From positions 1 through 64,000 of the forward strand of contig NZ_QNRU01000006.1 in assembly GCF_003315235.1 (NCBI RefSeq): a stretch of 64,000 bases of DNA, given 5' to 3'. Origin of the DNA: Neisseria gonorrhoeae (lineage in GTDB: Bacteria; Pseudomonadota; Gammaproteobacteria; Burkholderiales; Neisseriaceae). Position numbers and translations under genes: made by a program. Numbering within the stretch: the stretch's first letter is position 1; each line of letters starts with the position of its first letter. Shown in pieces: positions 18,527 through 28,904 of this stretch. Under the pieces are notes generated by a model that worked only from the letters and a program-made list of their open reading frames with translations, was not told the DNA's origin and searched no databases.

Positions 18527-18720
18527 TTTTGATGTCCGGTCGGCGGCGGGATGCTGCCTGTGCCGTCTGAAGCCTTTCTTGATCGGAATTTGACGGCTTT
18601 CAGGCCGTCGCGGCTGCCGGCGGGGTGCGGCAGCCCGGGTTGCGCTTTTCCGGGCGGGCGGCGGTCTGAACGGGCCGTTTTTTATCGGCGTTATTATATA
18701 GTGAAACGGCGGCAAACCCT

Positions 18721-19830
18721 TTAAAAGGCGTTGCCGTTTTTCCGGAACACGGTTTTGATGTCGTGTCCGAGGATTTCGCTTGAAACGGGTGTCCACAAGG
18801 GCGGTGCGGAAAGGGCGGCACGGTTTTCGGGCAGGGAAAACAGGTCTTTGCCGCCGCCGAGGATTTTGGGCGAACGGTACAGCACGATTTCGTCCGCCAA
18901 ATTTTCCGCCAAAAATGCGGATGTGAGTTCGGAGCCTGCTTCGACCATGATTTCGCCGAAACCTTCGTCGGCAAGGAGGCGCATCAGATGGTGCAGGTCG
19001 ATTTTGCCGTCTGCCGTTTCAGACGGCATCAGGATGCGGATGTGTGCGTGTTCCCGATAGGGGCGGAGTTTGTCTTCATCGCGTTCCAAGGTGGCGATGT
19101 AGGTCGGAGATTGTCCGTCGGTAACCAAATGGCTGTTCGGGGGCAGGCGCAGGCGGCTGTCTAAAACGATGCGTGCGGGTTGGCGCAAAGTTGGAAAAGC
19201 GCGGACGTTGAGCCGGGGATTGTCTGCCAACACCGTGCCGATGCCGGTCAGCACCGCGCAGCTTTCGGCACGCAAAACCTGTACGTCGGCACGCGCTTCC
19301 TCGCCGGTAATCCAAAAGCTGCTGCCGTCTGAAAGGGCGGTTTTGCCGTCCAGCGAAACGGCGCATTTGAGGCGGACAAAGGGGCGGCGGCGTTCGATGC
19401 GCGATAAAAATCCCCGGTTGAGTTCGCGTGCTTTGTTTTCAAGTAGTCCGCATTCCGTCTTGATGCCCGCTGCTTTGAGCAGGACAAGCCCTTTGCCTGC
19501 AACCGGCGGGTTGGGGTCGCGCATGGCGGCGACGACGCGTGTTACGCCGGAACGGAGCAGGGCTTCGGCGCAGGGCGGTGTGCGTCCGTAATGGCTGCAC
19601 GGTTCGAGGGTAACAAAGGCGGTCGCGCCTTTTGCCATTTCCCCCGCCTGACGCAGGGCGTGGACTTCGGCATGGGGTTCGCCCGCTTTGACGTGGAAGC
19701 CCTGTCCGACAATTTGTCTGCCGTGTGCGATAACGCAGCCGACGCGCGGGTTGGGCGAAGTGGAAAAACGCCCCAAAGCGGCAAGTCGGAGGGCGTTTTC
19801 CATCATGGATATATTTGTGTCCGAAAACAT
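18721..19830 (-). CDS. ribD: Bifunctional riboflavin deaminase / reductase
   Basis: A 369-residue fusion. The N-terminal cytidine-deaminase-like domain has zinc ligands in HAEVHAL and PCSHYGRTPPC. The C-terminal reductase domain (from about residue 150) has LKCAVSLDGKTALSDG, ITGEEARADVQ and VEAGSELTSAFL. It deaminates and reduces the pyrimidine intermediate in riboflavin synthesis. Start codons at residues 1, 9 and 10 are possible; I took the longest. The gene lies 31 bases after nrdR on the same strand, the same nrdR-ribD pairing seen in many proteobacteria. Confidence 0.94.
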   Translation of the reverse strand: MFSDTNISMMENALRLAALGRFSTSPNPRVGCVIAHGRQIVGQGFHVKAGEPHAEVHALRQAGEMAKGATAFVTLEPCSHYGRTPPCAEALLRSGVTRVVAAMRDPNPPVAGKGLVLLKAAGIKTECGLLENKARELNRGFLSRIERRRPFVRLKCAVSLDGKTALSDGSSFWITGEEARADVQVLRAESCAVLTGIGTVLADNPRLNVRAFPTLRQPARIVLDSRLRLPPNSHLVTDGQSPTYIATLERDEDKLRPYREHAHIRILMPSETADGKIDLHHLMRLLADEGFGEIMVEAGSELTSAFLAENLADEIVLYRSPKILGGGKDLFSLPENRAALSAPPLWTPVSSEILGHDIKTVFRKNGNAF

Positions 19831-19861
19831 AGGGATACCGTATCAGTATGGGTTGGGGGAA

Positions 19862-20326
19862 TCAGGTTTTGCCGCCTGTTTTGACGGCTTGCGCCAGCCA
19901 CGAGGCAAAGTCTGCCGGATTGTCGAAGCGTTTGTGCAGGGCGGCGAAACGGACGGCGGCTTCCGTGTTTTGCCCGAACAGCTCCTCCAGCACGATTTCG
20001 ACAAGTTCGGATGAGGATATGTCGCGCTGACCCGAAGTGTAGAGCCTGTGTTCCGTCAGGCGGACGGTTTCGTCAATCTGTTCGGGTGTCAGGGCGGATT
20101 TTCGGGCGGCGGCGGTCAGGTCGTTGCGGAGGCGTTGTGCATTGAAGGGCGAACGTTTCTTGTCCGGACCGATGACGGCGGGCATTTTGAGTTCGGCGGT
20201 TTCGAGTGTGCCGAAGCGTTTGCCGCAGCCGGGGCAGTGGCGGCGGCGGCGGACGGTATTGCGCTCTTCCATCAGGCGGGAATCGGCAACTCGGGTGTCT
20301 GGGTGGCTGCAAAACGGGCATTTCAT
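19862..20326 (-). CDS. nrdR: Ribonucleotide reductase transcriptional repressor
   Basis: A 154-residue protein with the NrdR zinc ribbon (Cys3, Cys6, Cys31, Cys34: MKCPFCSHPDTRV ... RHCPGCGKRF) followed by an ATP-cone domain (VIGPDKKRSPFNAQRLRNDL, HKRFDNPADFASW). NrdR senses ATP/dATP and represses nrd operons by binding NrdR boxes. Size and all key residues are standard. It is transcribed with ribD downstream. Confidence 0.95.
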   Translation of the reverse strand: MKCPFCSHPDTRVADSRLMEERNTVRRRRHCPGCGKRFGTLETAELKMPAVIGPDKKRSPFNAQRLRNDLTAAARKSALTPEQIDETVRLTEHRLYTSGQRDISSSELVEIVLEELFGQNTEAAVRFAALHKRFDNPADFASWLAQAVKTGGKT

Positions 20327-20355
20327 GGTATTTCCTCACTGATGCCGTCTGAACG

Positions 20356-21198
20356 TCAAACCGATACGCCGGCGGCGCGGGCGATTTCCAGGCCTTCTTC
20401 GGCACTCATATAGACGGGATTTTCGGGACGGTCGTGCCGGACGATGTTGCCTTCGCGGAACATGACCAGTTCGTTCACGGCAAGTTGGGACCACGATTCA
20501 TCGCGAGTCAGCGGCAGGGTGGAGATAACGGCGACGCGGTCGTCCGGCGTGGTTACTTCGGCAAAATCGACCATTACATCGTCGTCGAGCAGGCGCGCTT
20601 TGCCGAACGGGGCTTGGCGGACGATGTAGTGCAGCAGCGTGCTGGCGTGGGCAAACAGGGAAATGCCGTCTGAAAGCATGAAGTTAAACAGCCCGAACTT
20701 GCGGATTTCGTGCGTCAGCCCCGCAATCGCGTCAAACAGCGTGTCGTCGTCGGGACGGGCGGCAAAGCGGGTGCGCAGGCGGTTGAGGATGTGGCAGAAC
20801 GCGCGTTCGGAATCGGTTGTGCCGACGGGGTGGAAAAATTCTCCTTGTTCGGGGAAAAAATCGACCAAATGCCCGTTGTGGGCAAACAGCCAGTAGCCGC
20901 CCCACATTTCGCGCATAAAGGGATGGGTGTTCGCCAGCGAGGTTTGACCTTGCGAGGCTTTGCGGATGTGGGCGACGACGTTTTCCGATTTAATCTGGTA
21001 GGCGCGTACGAGGTCGGCGACGGGGGAATTTGCACTCGGCTTGTCGTCATGGAACAGGCGCACGCCTTTGCCTTCGAAAAAGCCGATGCCGAAACCGTCG
21101 GCGTGATGGTCGGTAATGCCGCCCCTGCGGCGGAAGCCTTCAAAGGAAAACATAATATCGGTCGGCGTATTGCAGTTCATGCCCAGCAGTTGACACAT
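20356..21198 (-). CDS. Class II glutamine amidotransferase (YafJ-like)
   Basis: A 280-residue Ntn-type glutaminase domain. Removing the first Met exposes the nucleophile Cys2 (MCQLLGMNCNTPTDIMFSFE), so the start is fixed at 21198 rather than ten codons upstream. Conserved segments are RRRGGITDHHADGFGIGFFE, NTHPFMREMWGGYWLFAHNG and GTTDSERAFCHILNRL. There is no synthetase domain, as in E. coli YafJ, so the amide acceptor is unknown. It precedes nrdR by 29 bases. Confidence 0.88.
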   Translation of the reverse strand: MCQLLGMNCNTPTDIMFSFEGFRRRGGITDHHADGFGIGFFEGKGVRLFHDDKPSANSPVADLVRAYQIKSENVVAHIRKASQGQTSLANTHPFMREMWGGYWLFAHNGHLVDFFPEQGEFFHPVGTTDSERAFCHILNRLRTRFAARPDDDTLFDAIAGLTHEIRKFGLFNFMLSDGISLFAHASTLLHYIVRQAPFGKARLLDDDVMVDFAEVTTPDDRVAVISTLPLTRDESWSQLAVNELVMFREGNIVRHDRPENPVYMSAEEGLEIARAAGVSV

Positions 21199-21324
21199 AG
21201 TTTGTCCAAATGATTCAGATGGTCGCAAGTATTCGGATTATACCCCGAACTGAAAATGCCGTCTGAAATACGGCTTGTTCCCCATTATTCCCGCGAAAAC
21301 AGAAAACAAAGACGGAAACTTAAG

Positions 21325-21580
21325 ATTCCGTCATTCCCGCGCAGGCGGGAATCCGACTTGTCCGGTTTCGGTTGTTTTTCGTTCCGTAACTTTTGAGCCG
21401 TCATTCCCGCGCAGGCGGGAATCTGGAATTTCAATGCCTCAAGAATTTATCGGAAAAAACCAAAACCCTTCCGCCGTCATTCCCACGAAAGTGGGAATCT
21501 AGAAATGAAAAGCAACAGGAATTTATCGGAAATGACCGAAACTGAACGGACTGGATTCCCGCTTTTGCGGGAATGACGGC
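21325..21580. repeat. dRS3/NIME repeat block
   Basis: At least four copies of the approximately 20-bp palindrome ATTCCCGCGCAGGCGGGAAT or close variants (near 21332, 21403, 21478 and 21555) separated by 50-70 bp spacer repeats. Together with the CREE that follows it fills the 738-base gene-free gap 21199-21936. Confidence 0.88.
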
Positions 21581-21595
21581 GACAGGGTTGCTGTT

Positions 21596-21746
21596 GCGGA
21601 TTAACAAAAACCGGTACGGCGTTGCCCCGCCCCGGCTCAAAGGGAACGATTCCCTAAGGCGCCCAAGCACCGGGCGAACCGGTTCCGTACCATTTGTACT
21701 GCCTGCGGCTTCGCCGCCTTGTCCTGATTTTTGTTAATCCGCTATA
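21596..21746. repeat. Correia element, left end degenerate
   Basis: CREE body with the usual right end GTTAATCCGCTATA. The left end reads TTGCGGATTAACAAAAACC and lacks the TATA terminus. The interior stem has changed to CGCCCAAGCACCGGGCG-like sequence. A further dRS3-like remnant lies between here and 21860. Confidence 0.88.
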
Positions 21747-21936
21747 TTCCGGATAAATTCCTGTGATTTTGAATTTCCAAATTTCCATCTGCGCGGAAAT
21801 GACGGCGGACAGGTTGTCGTTATTCCGGATAAATCCCTGCAATATGGAATAACCGGATGCCCGCTTTTGCGGAGAATGATGATGGAAAGTCATCATCGTG
21901 CGTCAAACCCGCGCGGCAACACATCGGCAGAGGAAA

Positions 21937-23016
21937 TCAGAGATACGGTTGCAGGGTGCGCCGGAGGATGTCCGTGTCGGTAATTTCGGTGATGACGGCT
22001 TCGCCCAGCCGGTTCAGACCGATAAAGCGCATGATGCCGCCGCTGACTTTTTTGTCGTGGCTCATATGTGCCAGCCATTTTTCAAAGGCAAACACGGGCG
22101 GTGCGGACGGCAGTCCGGCGGCTTCGAGCAGGGCGGCGAGCCGCGCGGTATCTGCGGCGGAGGTTTTGCCCAGTTGTTCGGACAAACGCGCCGCCAACAC
22201 GCAGCCGGCGGCAACGGCCTCGCCGTGCAGCCATACGCCGTAACCCATTTCCGCTTCGACGGCGTGTCCGAAGGTGTGTCCGAGGTTGAGCCATGCGCGT
22301 ATGCCCTGTTCGGTTTCGTCTTGGGCGACGATGTCTGCCTTCATTTGGCAGCAGCGGTACACGGCTTGGGTGAGGGGCGCGCGTTCGAGTGCCATCAGTT
22401 CGGGCATATGCTGTTCCAGCCATTCAAAAAAGCCGATGTCGCCGAGCGCGCCGTATTTGATGACTTCCGCCATACCGGCGGACAGTTCGCGGGCGGGCAG
22501 GGTGTGCAGCGTGTCCAAATCTGCAAGCACCGCCTGCGGCTGGTAAAACGCGCCGATCATATTTTTGCCGAGCGGGTGGTTGATGGCGGTTTTTCCGCCC
22601 ACCGATGAGTCGACCTGACTCAACAGCGTGGTCGGTATTTGGATGAACGGCGCGCCGCGCTGGTAGGTGGCGGCGGCAAAGCCGACCATGTCGCCGATCA
22701 CGCCGCCGCCCAGCGCAATCAGCGTGGTTTTACGTTCGGCGCGGTTTTGCATCAGCCCGTCAAAGATGAGGTTGAGCGTCTGCCAGTTTTTGTGCGCCTC
22801 GCCGTCGGGCAGGATGATGCTGAAATGGGATACGCCTGCCGCATCCAATGCCGTCTGAAGCGTGCCGAGGTAGAGCGGGGCGACGGTTTCGTTGGTGATG
22901 ATGGCGGCGCGTTTGCCCAAATGCGGTTTGAGCAGGCTTCCCGCCTGCGGCAGCAGCCCGTTGCCGATAAAGATGGGGTAGCTGTGCGAAGGCGTGTGTA
23001 CGGTCAGTGTTTTCAT
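21937..23016 (-). CDS. aroB: 3-dehydroquinate synthase
   Basis: A 359-residue shikimate-pathway enzyme, of standard length. NAD-binding is marked by [12 protein letters not shown] and [15 protein letters not shown]. The metal/active-site region includes [35 protein letters not shown] and the zinc histidine in [12 protein letters not shown]. It converts DAHP to 3-dehydroquinate. It lies 79 bases downstream of aroK, the usual proteobacterial aroK-aroB order. Confidence 0.97.
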   Translation of the reverse strand: MKTLTVHTPSHSYPIFIGNGLLPQAGSLLKPHLGKRAAIITNETVAPLYLGTLQTALDAAGVSHFSIILPDGEAHKNWQTLNLIFDGLMQNRAERKTTLIALGGGVIGDMVGFAAATYQRGAPFIQIPTTLLSQVDSSVGGKTAINHPLGKNMIGAFYQPQAVLADLDTLHTLPARELSAGMAEVIKYGALGDIGFFEWLEQHMPELMALERAPLTQAVYRCCQMKADIVAQDETEQGIRAWLNLGHTFGHAVEAEMGYGVWLHGEAVAAGCVLAARLSEQLGKTSAADTARLAALLEAAGLPSAPPVFAFEKWLAHMSHDKKVSGGIMRFIGLNRLGEAVITEITDTDILRRTLQPYL

Positions 23017-23095
23017 TGTTGTTCCTTAAAGTTTGAACCGCCGGCCCGCCGGGCGGGGTGCGGTTTGGTTTTCGGGGAGCGGCGCATATGCCGGT

Positions 23096-23611
23096 TTATC
23101 GGGATAAGCGTTTGAGCAGGGTTTGCACGGTTTCCCGGCAGTTTGCCGATTCTACGGTAAAGTCGGCGGTTTGGCGGTAAACGGGGTCGCGTGCGGCGTA
23201 GAGTTCGCGCAATTTCGCCAAAGGATCGGCAACTTGCAGCAAAGGGCGGCTGTTGTCGCAGCGCGTGCGTTCGAGCAGGGTTTCGGGCGGGGCGTGCAGA
23301 TAAACGACCGTGCCGCTTTTGCGGATAAGGGCGCGGTTTTCTTCTTTTAACACCGCGCCGCCGCCGGTGGACAGGACGATATGCGGCAGGACAATCAGTT
23401 TTTTGAGTATGGCGGTTTCGCGCGAACGGAATCCCTGTTCGCCTTCCATTTCAAATATGGTGGGGATGGGAACGCCCGCCGCTGCGGCGATTTCGTGATC
23501 GCTGTCGTAAAAACGGTAATCCAGCCGCTGCGCCATTTGCCGGCCCAGCGTAGTTTTGCCCGCGCCCATCAGTCCGATGAGGATGAGTTTGCCGTTAAAG
23601 TTTTTCATCAC
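23096..23611 (-). CDS. aroK: Shikimate kinase
   Basis: A 171-residue (or 170 from the second ATG) P-loop kinase: Walker [26 protein letters not shown] with the shikimate-binding Asp, [14 protein letters not shown] (Walker B and shikimate-binding glycines) and the lid arginine in [11 protein letters not shown]. It phosphorylates shikimate at C3. It is first of the aroK-aroB pair; its upstream region is a long repeat-filled gap with a CREE at 23910-24064. Confidence 0.95.
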   Translation of the reverse strand: MMKNFNGKLILIGLMGAGKTTLGRQMAQRLDYRFYDSDHEIAAAAGVPIPTIFEMEGEQGFRSRETAILKKLIVLPHIVLSTGGGAVLKEENRALIRKSGTVVYLHAPPETLLERTRCDNSRPLLQVADPLAKLRELYAARDPVYRQTADFTVESANCRETVQTLLKRLSR

Positions 23612-23909
23612 GGTTCCTTAATGTTTGACCCCCCCCCGCCTTTCGGGGCGGCAGGGTTCGGGCTTGTCGGGTTACGGCGGGATTTTATACGAAATCGGCA
23701 GGGCGGCGGTACGTTTGGAAAAATAACCCGACCATCCCGAACTTTTCTGATTTTAAGGAAAAATAAAAGAAATCAGGGAGGTTTTTTATTTCAGGCTGTG
23801 TTTTGACAATCCGTTGATTTCACTTAATTTGTCAGGAAAAGGCAATTATCTTTGCTTAGGTAAACAATTATCCAATTGAATATATTGAAGATAATATGTT
23901 TATCAATAC

Positions 23910-24064
23910 TATAGCGGATGAACAAAAACCGGTACGGCGTTGCCCCGCCTTAGCTCAAAGGGAACGATTCCCTAAGGTGATGAAGCACCAAGCGAATCGG
24001 TTCCGTACTATCCGTACTGTCTGCGGCTTCGCCGCCTTGTCCTGATTTTTGTTAATCCGCTATA
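23910..24064. repeat. Correia repeat-enclosed element (CREE)
   Basis: 155 bp, ends TATAGCGGATGAACAAAAACC and GTTAATCCGCTATA, with a conserved interior. It lies about 300 bases upstream of aroK. Confidence 0.93.
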
Positions 24065-24085
24065 AAGACCGTCGGGCATCTGCAG

Positions 24086-24808
24086 CCGTCATTCCCGCGC
24101 AGGCGGGAATCCAGTCCGTTCGGTTTCAGCCGTATCCGACAGATTCCTGCCGCGTTGCGGTTCTAGATTCCCGCCTGTGCGGGAATGACGGCATATCGGC
24201 AGGCGAAGGATAAATGCGTAAGGCGGATGCGTAAGATGGGTTGTAGGGTGGACTGTAGGGTGTGCTTCAGCCCGCCGATTCCAACCAACTTCGCCAAAAA
24301 CCGAAACCGCCGAGTTACGCCTATTCCCCAAAACCCTTGATGCGGTGAAATTAGTGGGCTGAAGCCCACCCTACGGCCCGATGAATCGTCAGTAATACCC
24401 GAATCGTCATTCCCGCGCAGGCGGAAATCCGAACACGTCCGCACGGAAACCCATATCCCGTCATTCCCGCGAAAGCGGGAATCTAGAATTTCAATGAGGC
24501 AAGAATTTATCGGAAAAAAACCGAAGTTTAAAGACCTAGATTCCCGCCTGCTCGGGAATGACGGGGTGTTTCGGGTTGCTGTTTTTTGTGGAAATGACGA
24601 GGCTTTGGATTGCGAGGATTTATCCCTTCCGCCGTCATTCCCACAAAAGTGGGAATCTAGAAATGAAAAGCAACAGGAATTTATCGGAAATGACCGAAAC
24701 TGAACGGACTGGATTTCCGATTTCGCGGGAATGACGGCTCAAAAGTTACGAGACGAAAAACAACCGAAACCGGACAAGTTGGATTCCCGCCTGCGCGGGA
24801 ATGACGGC
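24086..24808. repeat. Large NIME array of dRS3 repeats
   Basis: About eight dRS3 palindromes (ATTCCCGC-N4-GCGGGAAT type) near 24090, 24168, 24408, 24460, 24541, 24635, 24716 and 24783, alternating in orientation with repeated spacers. Some spacers are shared with the block at 21325-21580 (for example AATTTATCGGAAATGACCG). It occupies most of the 1266-base gene-free gap between aroK and pilQ. No gene was seen here. Confidence 0.88.
24255..24374. repeat. Inverted-repeat element inside the NIME array
   Basis: GTAGGGTGTGCTTCAGCCCG at 24255-24274 is matched by its near inverse GTGGGCTGAAGCCCACCCTAC at 24354-24374, with about 80 bases between. It is distinct from dRS3 and CREE. Confidence 0.65.
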
Positions 24809-24836
24809 ATTTCGGTCGCGGCAAAAAGCATAAAGA

Positions 24837-24866
24837 AAGGGCATATGCTGTAAAACATATGCCCTT
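24837..24866 (-). terminator. Terminator of the pilMNOPQ operon
   Basis: AAGGGCATATG and CATATGCCCTT form an 11-bp perfect stem with an 8-base loop just after the pilQ stop, followed by a T-rich stretch on the minus strand. Confidence 0.85.
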
Positions 24867-24877
24867 ATTTTGACGCA

Positions 24878-27073
24878 TCAATAGCGCAGGCTGTTGCCGG
24901 CCGTATCTATAATCCTCGGGGTAATGAAAATCAGCAGTTCGCGGCGGTCGGTTTTTTTCCCGCGTGTTTTAAAGAGGTTGCCGATAACGGGGATGTCGCC
25001 CAACAGGGGGACTTTGGTCAGCGTATTGCCGTTGTTTTCTTCATAAATACCGCCGACAATCAAAGTGCCGCCGTTTTCAACCATAGCCTGCGTATTCAGG
25101 CTTTTGGTCGAAATACATAGGATTGTGTTGTTGCCTGAAGCACATTGTGCAGGCGAGTCTTTGTTGATTTTGACGGTCATGATGATTTGTCCGTCGGGCG
25201 TGATGTTCGGCGTAACGGTCAGCCCCAAGACGGCTTTTTTGAGTTCCGTGTTGGTAGAGTTGCCGCCGCCCGAGGCTGTAGTTACGGTAAAAGGAATTTC
25301 GTAACCGGATTCGATTTTGGCCTCTTTGCGGTTTTGGGTCAGCACGCGCGGATTGGCAAGCGTTTTGGTTTTTGAAAGCGACTCGGATGCGGACAATTCC
25401 AAATTCAACGCGCCGGAGGAAATCGCGCGCACCAGCGAAATGCTGTTTGCGGCAGCGGCAACCGGCAGGTTGATTTTGGTTTGGGCCTCCCATTTATCGC
25501 CGCCCCCGAAGCCGGAGTTCACGCCCCAGCCGAATGCGCTCGTCTCATTTTTCAGTTTTTTCCTGCCTGTCGCGCCGAACTTAACGCCCAAATCGCGCGA
25601 GAAGCCGTCTGCCGCTTCGACGATACGCGCCTCAATCATCACTTGTTGCGCGGGTACGTCCAATTCGTCAATCAGTTTGCGGAATTTTTCGATGACGCTG
25701 CGGGTATCGGTAACAATCAGGGTGTTGGTGGCGGGATCGATCAGCACGCTGCCCCTGCCGCTGACAAGCGTGTTGCGGTTTCCGGTCGTGTCGGCATTGT
25801 CCAAACGCAGGATGCTGCGGAATTCTTCCACATTTTTGTATTTCAATTGGAAGTTTTGGGAATACAGCGCGCCCAGATCGGCAATGTCTTTTTCCGCTTG
25901 TAAGAAGGCTTTGTCTTTGGCAAGCAGCTCGTCGCGGGGCGCGATGTTGACGATGTTCCCTTGCTGGCGCATATCGAGGTTGCGCGCCTGCATAACCAAA
26001 TCCAAAGCCTGATCCCAAGGTACGTCTTTGAGGGAGAGGGTCATTTTGCCGCTGACGGAGTCGCTGGCAACAATGTTCATCCCGGATTCTTTTGCCAAAA
26101 TCTGCAGGATGGTGCGGATTTCGACATCTTGGAAGTCAAGGGAGATTTTCCGGCCTGTGAAGGTTTTGGGCGCATTGTTCACGCCGCCTGACTCGAGGTT
26201 TTGTTTTTTCGGCAGGACTTGGAAGGTAAAGTATCCGGGCGCGGCGGATTTGTTGACGAGTTCCCAGTTGCCGGTTGTTGTGATAATCAGCTGGGTGTCG
26301 TTATTGAGGCGTTTCAGCGTAACCTTTTGAACCGGTGTTTTGAAGTCTGCCACATCCAAACTGCGTTGGAGCGCGGTCGGCAGGGTATGGTTTTTCAGCG
26401 TAACGATGATGTGGTCGTGCTGTTGGCTGATGTCGGGCTGCCCGGCAAAGCCCAATGCCGCCAATTCGATAATGCCGGCATTTTTGCCGTCTTTGCGGAA
26501 ATCGATATTGGTTTGTTTTGCCGGTGTCGCCGCCTGTTGTTTTGCCGATGCCGCTGCCTGTTGTTTTGCCGGGCTGAACGGTGCGGATACGGATACTACG
26601 GACTCGGTAAACGGTGCGGCAGCCTGTTGTTTTGCCGGTGCGGCAGGCGCGGCTTTTACGGCTGGGCGGGCGGGGGCGGACACGGTATCGTCCGATTCGT
26701 TAATGAATATCCAAACTTTGTTCCCGCGTACTTCGGTATTGTATTGGCCCGGTTTGTTCAAATTCAGAACCAGACGCGCACGGCTGCTGTTTTGTGCGGC
26801 ACTGATTTTGCTCAACAGAGGATCGGCATATTCGAGTACCTGTTGATCCATGGAAATGCCGGTTTGTTCAAAGTCCAAGGCGATGCGGGCCGGTGAGGAG
26901 GTTACGAAGCCGGTCGGGTTGACAATCTCTTTGTCAAAGCTGACTTTGACGATTTTCTGTTTGTTGGGCAGGGAGGAAACTTTGATGTCTGTAATGTTTC
27001 CTGCCGATGCCGTCTGAAAGGCGGCGGTTGCGACAAAGAGACCGGAAATGATTTTTGTCAGTTTGGTATTCAT
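24878..27073 (-). CDS. pilQ: Type IV pilus secretin
   Basis: A 731-residue outer-membrane secretin. It has a signal peptide ([16 protein letters not shown]), AMIN-type N-domains ([18 protein letters not shown]), a Pro/Ala/Lys small basic repeat region around residues 145-190 (repeats of PAKQQAA), the N-domain [20 protein letters not shown], and the secretin core with [18 protein letters not shown] and [11 protein letters not shown] at the C-terminus. The oligomer forms the gate for pilus extrusion and DNA uptake. It is last of the pil operon and 18 bases after pilP. Confidence 0.97.
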   Translation of the reverse strand: MNTKLTKIISGLFVATAAFQTASAGNITDIKVSSLPNKQKIVKVSFDKEIVNPTGFVTSSPARIALDFEQTGISMDQQVLEYADPLLSKISAAQNSSRARLVLNLNKPGQYNTEVRGNKVWIFINESDDTVSAPARPAVKAAPAAPAKQQAAAPFTESVVSVSAPFSPAKQQAAASAKQQAATPAKQTNIDFRKDGKNAGIIELAALGFAGQPDISQQHDHIIVTLKNHTLPTALQRSLDVADFKTPVQKVTLKRLNNDTQLIITTTGNWELVNKSAAPGYFTFQVLPKKQNLESGGVNNAPKTFTGRKISLDFQDVEIRTILQILAKESGMNIVASDSVSGKMTLSLKDVPWDQALDLVMQARNLDMRQQGNIVNIAPRDELLAKDKAFLQAEKDIADLGALYSQNFQLKYKNVEEFRSILRLDNADTTGNRNTLVSGRGSVLIDPATNTLIVTDTRSVIEKFRKLIDELDVPAQQVMIEARIVEAADGFSRDLGVKFGATGRKKLKNETSAFGWGVNSGFGGGDKWEAQTKINLPVAAAANSISLVRAISSGALNLELSASESLSKTKTLANPRVLTQNRKEAKIESGYEIPFTVTTASGGGNSTNTELKKAVLGLTVTPNITPDGQIIMTVKINKDSPAQCASGNNTILCISTKSLNTQAMVENGGTLIVGGIYEENNGNTLTKVPLLGDIPVIGNLFKTRGKKTDRRELLIFITPRIIDTAGNSLRY

Positions 27074-27091
27074 AATGGAGTAATCCTCTTC

Positions 27092-27637
27092 TTAATTTTG
27101 TTCTGCGGCAGGTGCTGCCGCTTGTTCGGTGTTTTTGTCGGAAGAATTCAACAGCAGTTCTGCTTTACGGGAAACCCAGTTGCCCGTGCTGTCTTCTATC
27201 AGCTCGTTCAGGATGATGCTGTCGTCGGTAATGCTTTCGATTCTACCGTAGTTTTGTCCCAAATAGTTGCCGACACCGACAGTGTAGACATAACCTTCAG
27301 CCTCGATGAAGCCGGAGACTTTCTGTCCGGACTTCAAAATGCCGACATAACGCATATTTTCCAAACTGAATTTTTCCAGCGTTTCTTTAATACGCTTGGT
27401 GTCGGGGGCATTTTCCCCTTTTTTGGCGGTTTCCATGCGGCGGAAGTCGAATGCGTTCGGCCCTGTAAGCTGCGGCGGGCTGTATACCGGCGCAACCGGC
27501 AGGGTAGGTGCTTGGAAAGGTATGATTTCTGCTTTGGCTTCGCGTCGCGTTTGTGCCATCCATTCGTTTAGGTCTTCAGAATTTTGGGAACACGCGGAGA
27601 GAGCCAGAAAGCTGATGAGTAAGGCATAGTGTTTCAT
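27092..27637 (-). CDS. pilP: Type IV pilus assembly lipoprotein
   Basis: A 181-residue lipoprotein with lipobox LSAC (Cys16). A proline-rich linker (FQAPTLPVAPVYSPP) leads to the beta-domain containing MRYVGILKSGQKVSGFIEAE and YTVGVGNYLGQNYGRIESIT. PilP links the inner-membrane PilMNO complex to the secretin. Length and layout are standard. Confidence 0.96.
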   Translation of the reverse strand: MKHYALLISFLALSACSQNSEDLNEWMAQTRREAKAEIIPFQAPTLPVAPVYSPPQLTGPNAFDFRRMETAKKGENAPDTKRIKETLEKFSLENMRYVGILKSGQKVSGFIEAEGYVYTVGVGNYLGQNYGRIESITDDSIILNELIEDSTGNWVSRKAELLLNSSDKNTEQAAAPAAEQN

Positions 27638-27654
27638 GGTTTCCCTAACGTAAG

Positions 27655-28302
27655 TTATTTTTGCTCGGCATTTTGTGCCGCTTCTGCGGCAAGCTCTTCT
27701 ACGGATTTTGCTTGGTAGGTGGTGGCAATGGCGCTGAGGTTCAGGATACTGCTCTTGCCGTCAGGATTGCCGCCGTTTTCCGGAGATTGGGCGATTTTCA
27801 GCGACTCAAGGGTAATGATTCGGGAGAGACTGCCGACATCGCGGGTAAATTGGCTGATCTGTTCGTAATTTCCGGTAATGGAAATGGAATAGGGTAATTT
27901 TTTGATGGGACCGTCATCTACGGGAGGTTGGGGCATAACGCTGTCCAAGCGCAGACCGTTGCTCGAACCCGCCTGATGAAGCTCTTGAACCAAATTGGGA
28001 ATTTCTGCATCTGTCGGCAGCTGTTTCAACATGATATCGAAGGCAGAGCGGATTGAGGCAAGTTCGTCCCTAAGGTTGTTCAGGCTGGCCGCGTCGATAC
28101 TTTTCTGTTTGTAGGTGTTTTTCAGTTCGGTTTCTTTTGCTTCATATTCCTCAAGGGATTCCATCTGGCTTTTGAACAATCCGGCATAACCGAGCCCCAG
28201 CACGGCGGCAACGACCAGCAGGGCGATAAAAAGCCTGGCAGGAAGGTTGAGCAGGTGAAGGTTGTTGAGATCCAAGTTGGTTTTAGATGATTTAGAAGCC
28301 AT
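27655..28302 (-). CDS. pilO: Type IV pilus assembly protein
   Basis: A 215-residue bitopic inner-membrane protein. One transmembrane helix (LFIALLVVAAVLGLGYAGLF, residues 24-43) is followed by a coiled coil (SLEEYEAKETELKNTYKQ) and a ferredoxin-like periplasmic domain (LRLDSVMPQ, YSISITGNYEQISQFTRDVG). It dimerises with PilN and binds PilP. The gene abuts pilN directly. Confidence 0.96.
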   Translation of the reverse strand: MASKSSKTNLDLNNLHLLNLPARLFIALLVVAAVLGLGYAGLFKSQMESLEEYEAKETELKNTYKQKSIDAASLNNLRDELASIRSAFDIMLKQLPTDAEIPNLVQELHQAGSSNGLRLDSVMPQPPVDDGPIKKLPYSISITGNYEQISQFTRDVGSLSRIITLESLKIAQSPENGGNPDGKSSILNLSAIATTYQAKSVEELAAEAAQNAEQK

Positions 28303-28902
28303 TCAGTTTGCCTCCTGTGCGTTTCCCGAAGCCGGATTCTCTTTGGATTCGGCCGCCTTTACGATAGGTTGTAATGTTGCCTGAAGGGTAAATTCTTGAT
28401 GCGAATTGTTTTTCTTGATGCTTAACAATTCGGGTTGCTTGAATATGCCGGTATTGGGCATCGCCCTCATCATGGCGGCAACGCGGTTGTCGCTGGATGT
28501 CCTGCCGCTGAGCCGATAAGAGTCGGCGGTAACGGCATCCAGCGAGGTTAGGTAGGTGCTTCCGGGGACGGCCTCATTCAGGCTGTCGAGGATTTTTGCG
28601 GCTTGGAGGCGTTTGATCTGGAGCTCCCCGATTTTGTTTTTCTTAATCAGGAAGGCATCTTTTTCCTGTTTGAGCTTTTGTATTTCCGACAGCTCGGTAT
28701 CCAAGTGTGCGATGGAGATTTCCAGCAGCGTGTTTTTTTCCGACTGTTTATTGATCATATTGTCGATAAACAGGTAGGTTGCCGCAACGGCGGCAACGCC
28801 CGTCAGCACGGCGCCGTACATCAGCGTTTTAAACTGCTGCTGTTTGCGTTTGTTCATCTCTTCCCTGTAGGGGAGGAGGTTGATTTTGATTAAATTGTTC
28901 AT
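28303..28902 (-). CDS. pilN: Type IV pilus assembly protein
   Basis: A 199-residue bitopic inner-membrane protein. The conserved cytoplasmic N-terminus IKINLLPYREEMNKRK binds PilM. A transmembrane helix at about 27-47 follows, then a coiled coil and a periplasmic ferredoxin-like domain (LTSLDAVTADSYRLSGRTSS). It starts 2 bases after the pilM stop and ends one base before pilO. Confidence 0.96.
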   Translation of the reverse strand: MNNLIKINLLPYREEMNKRKQQQFKTLMYGAVLTGVAAVAATYLFIDNMINKQSEKNTLLEISIAHLDTELSEIQKLKQEKDAFLIKKNKIGELQIKRLQAAKILDSLNEAVPGSTYLTSLDAVTADSYRLSGRTSSDNRVAAMMRAMPNTGIFKQPELLSIKKNNSHQEFTLQATLQPIVKAAESKENPASGNAQEAN

Positions 28903-28904
28903 AA

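Noticed and set aside
18527-18796. N-terminal extension of pglF upstream of MDTKEILGY
   Set aside because: Arg/Pro-rich, no membrane segments, and flippases of this family start directly at the first helix.
24086-24808. Repeat array resembling a CRISPR
   Set aside because: The repeats are palindromic dRS3 units in both orientations with uneven, themselves repeated spacers, and no cas genes are nearby.
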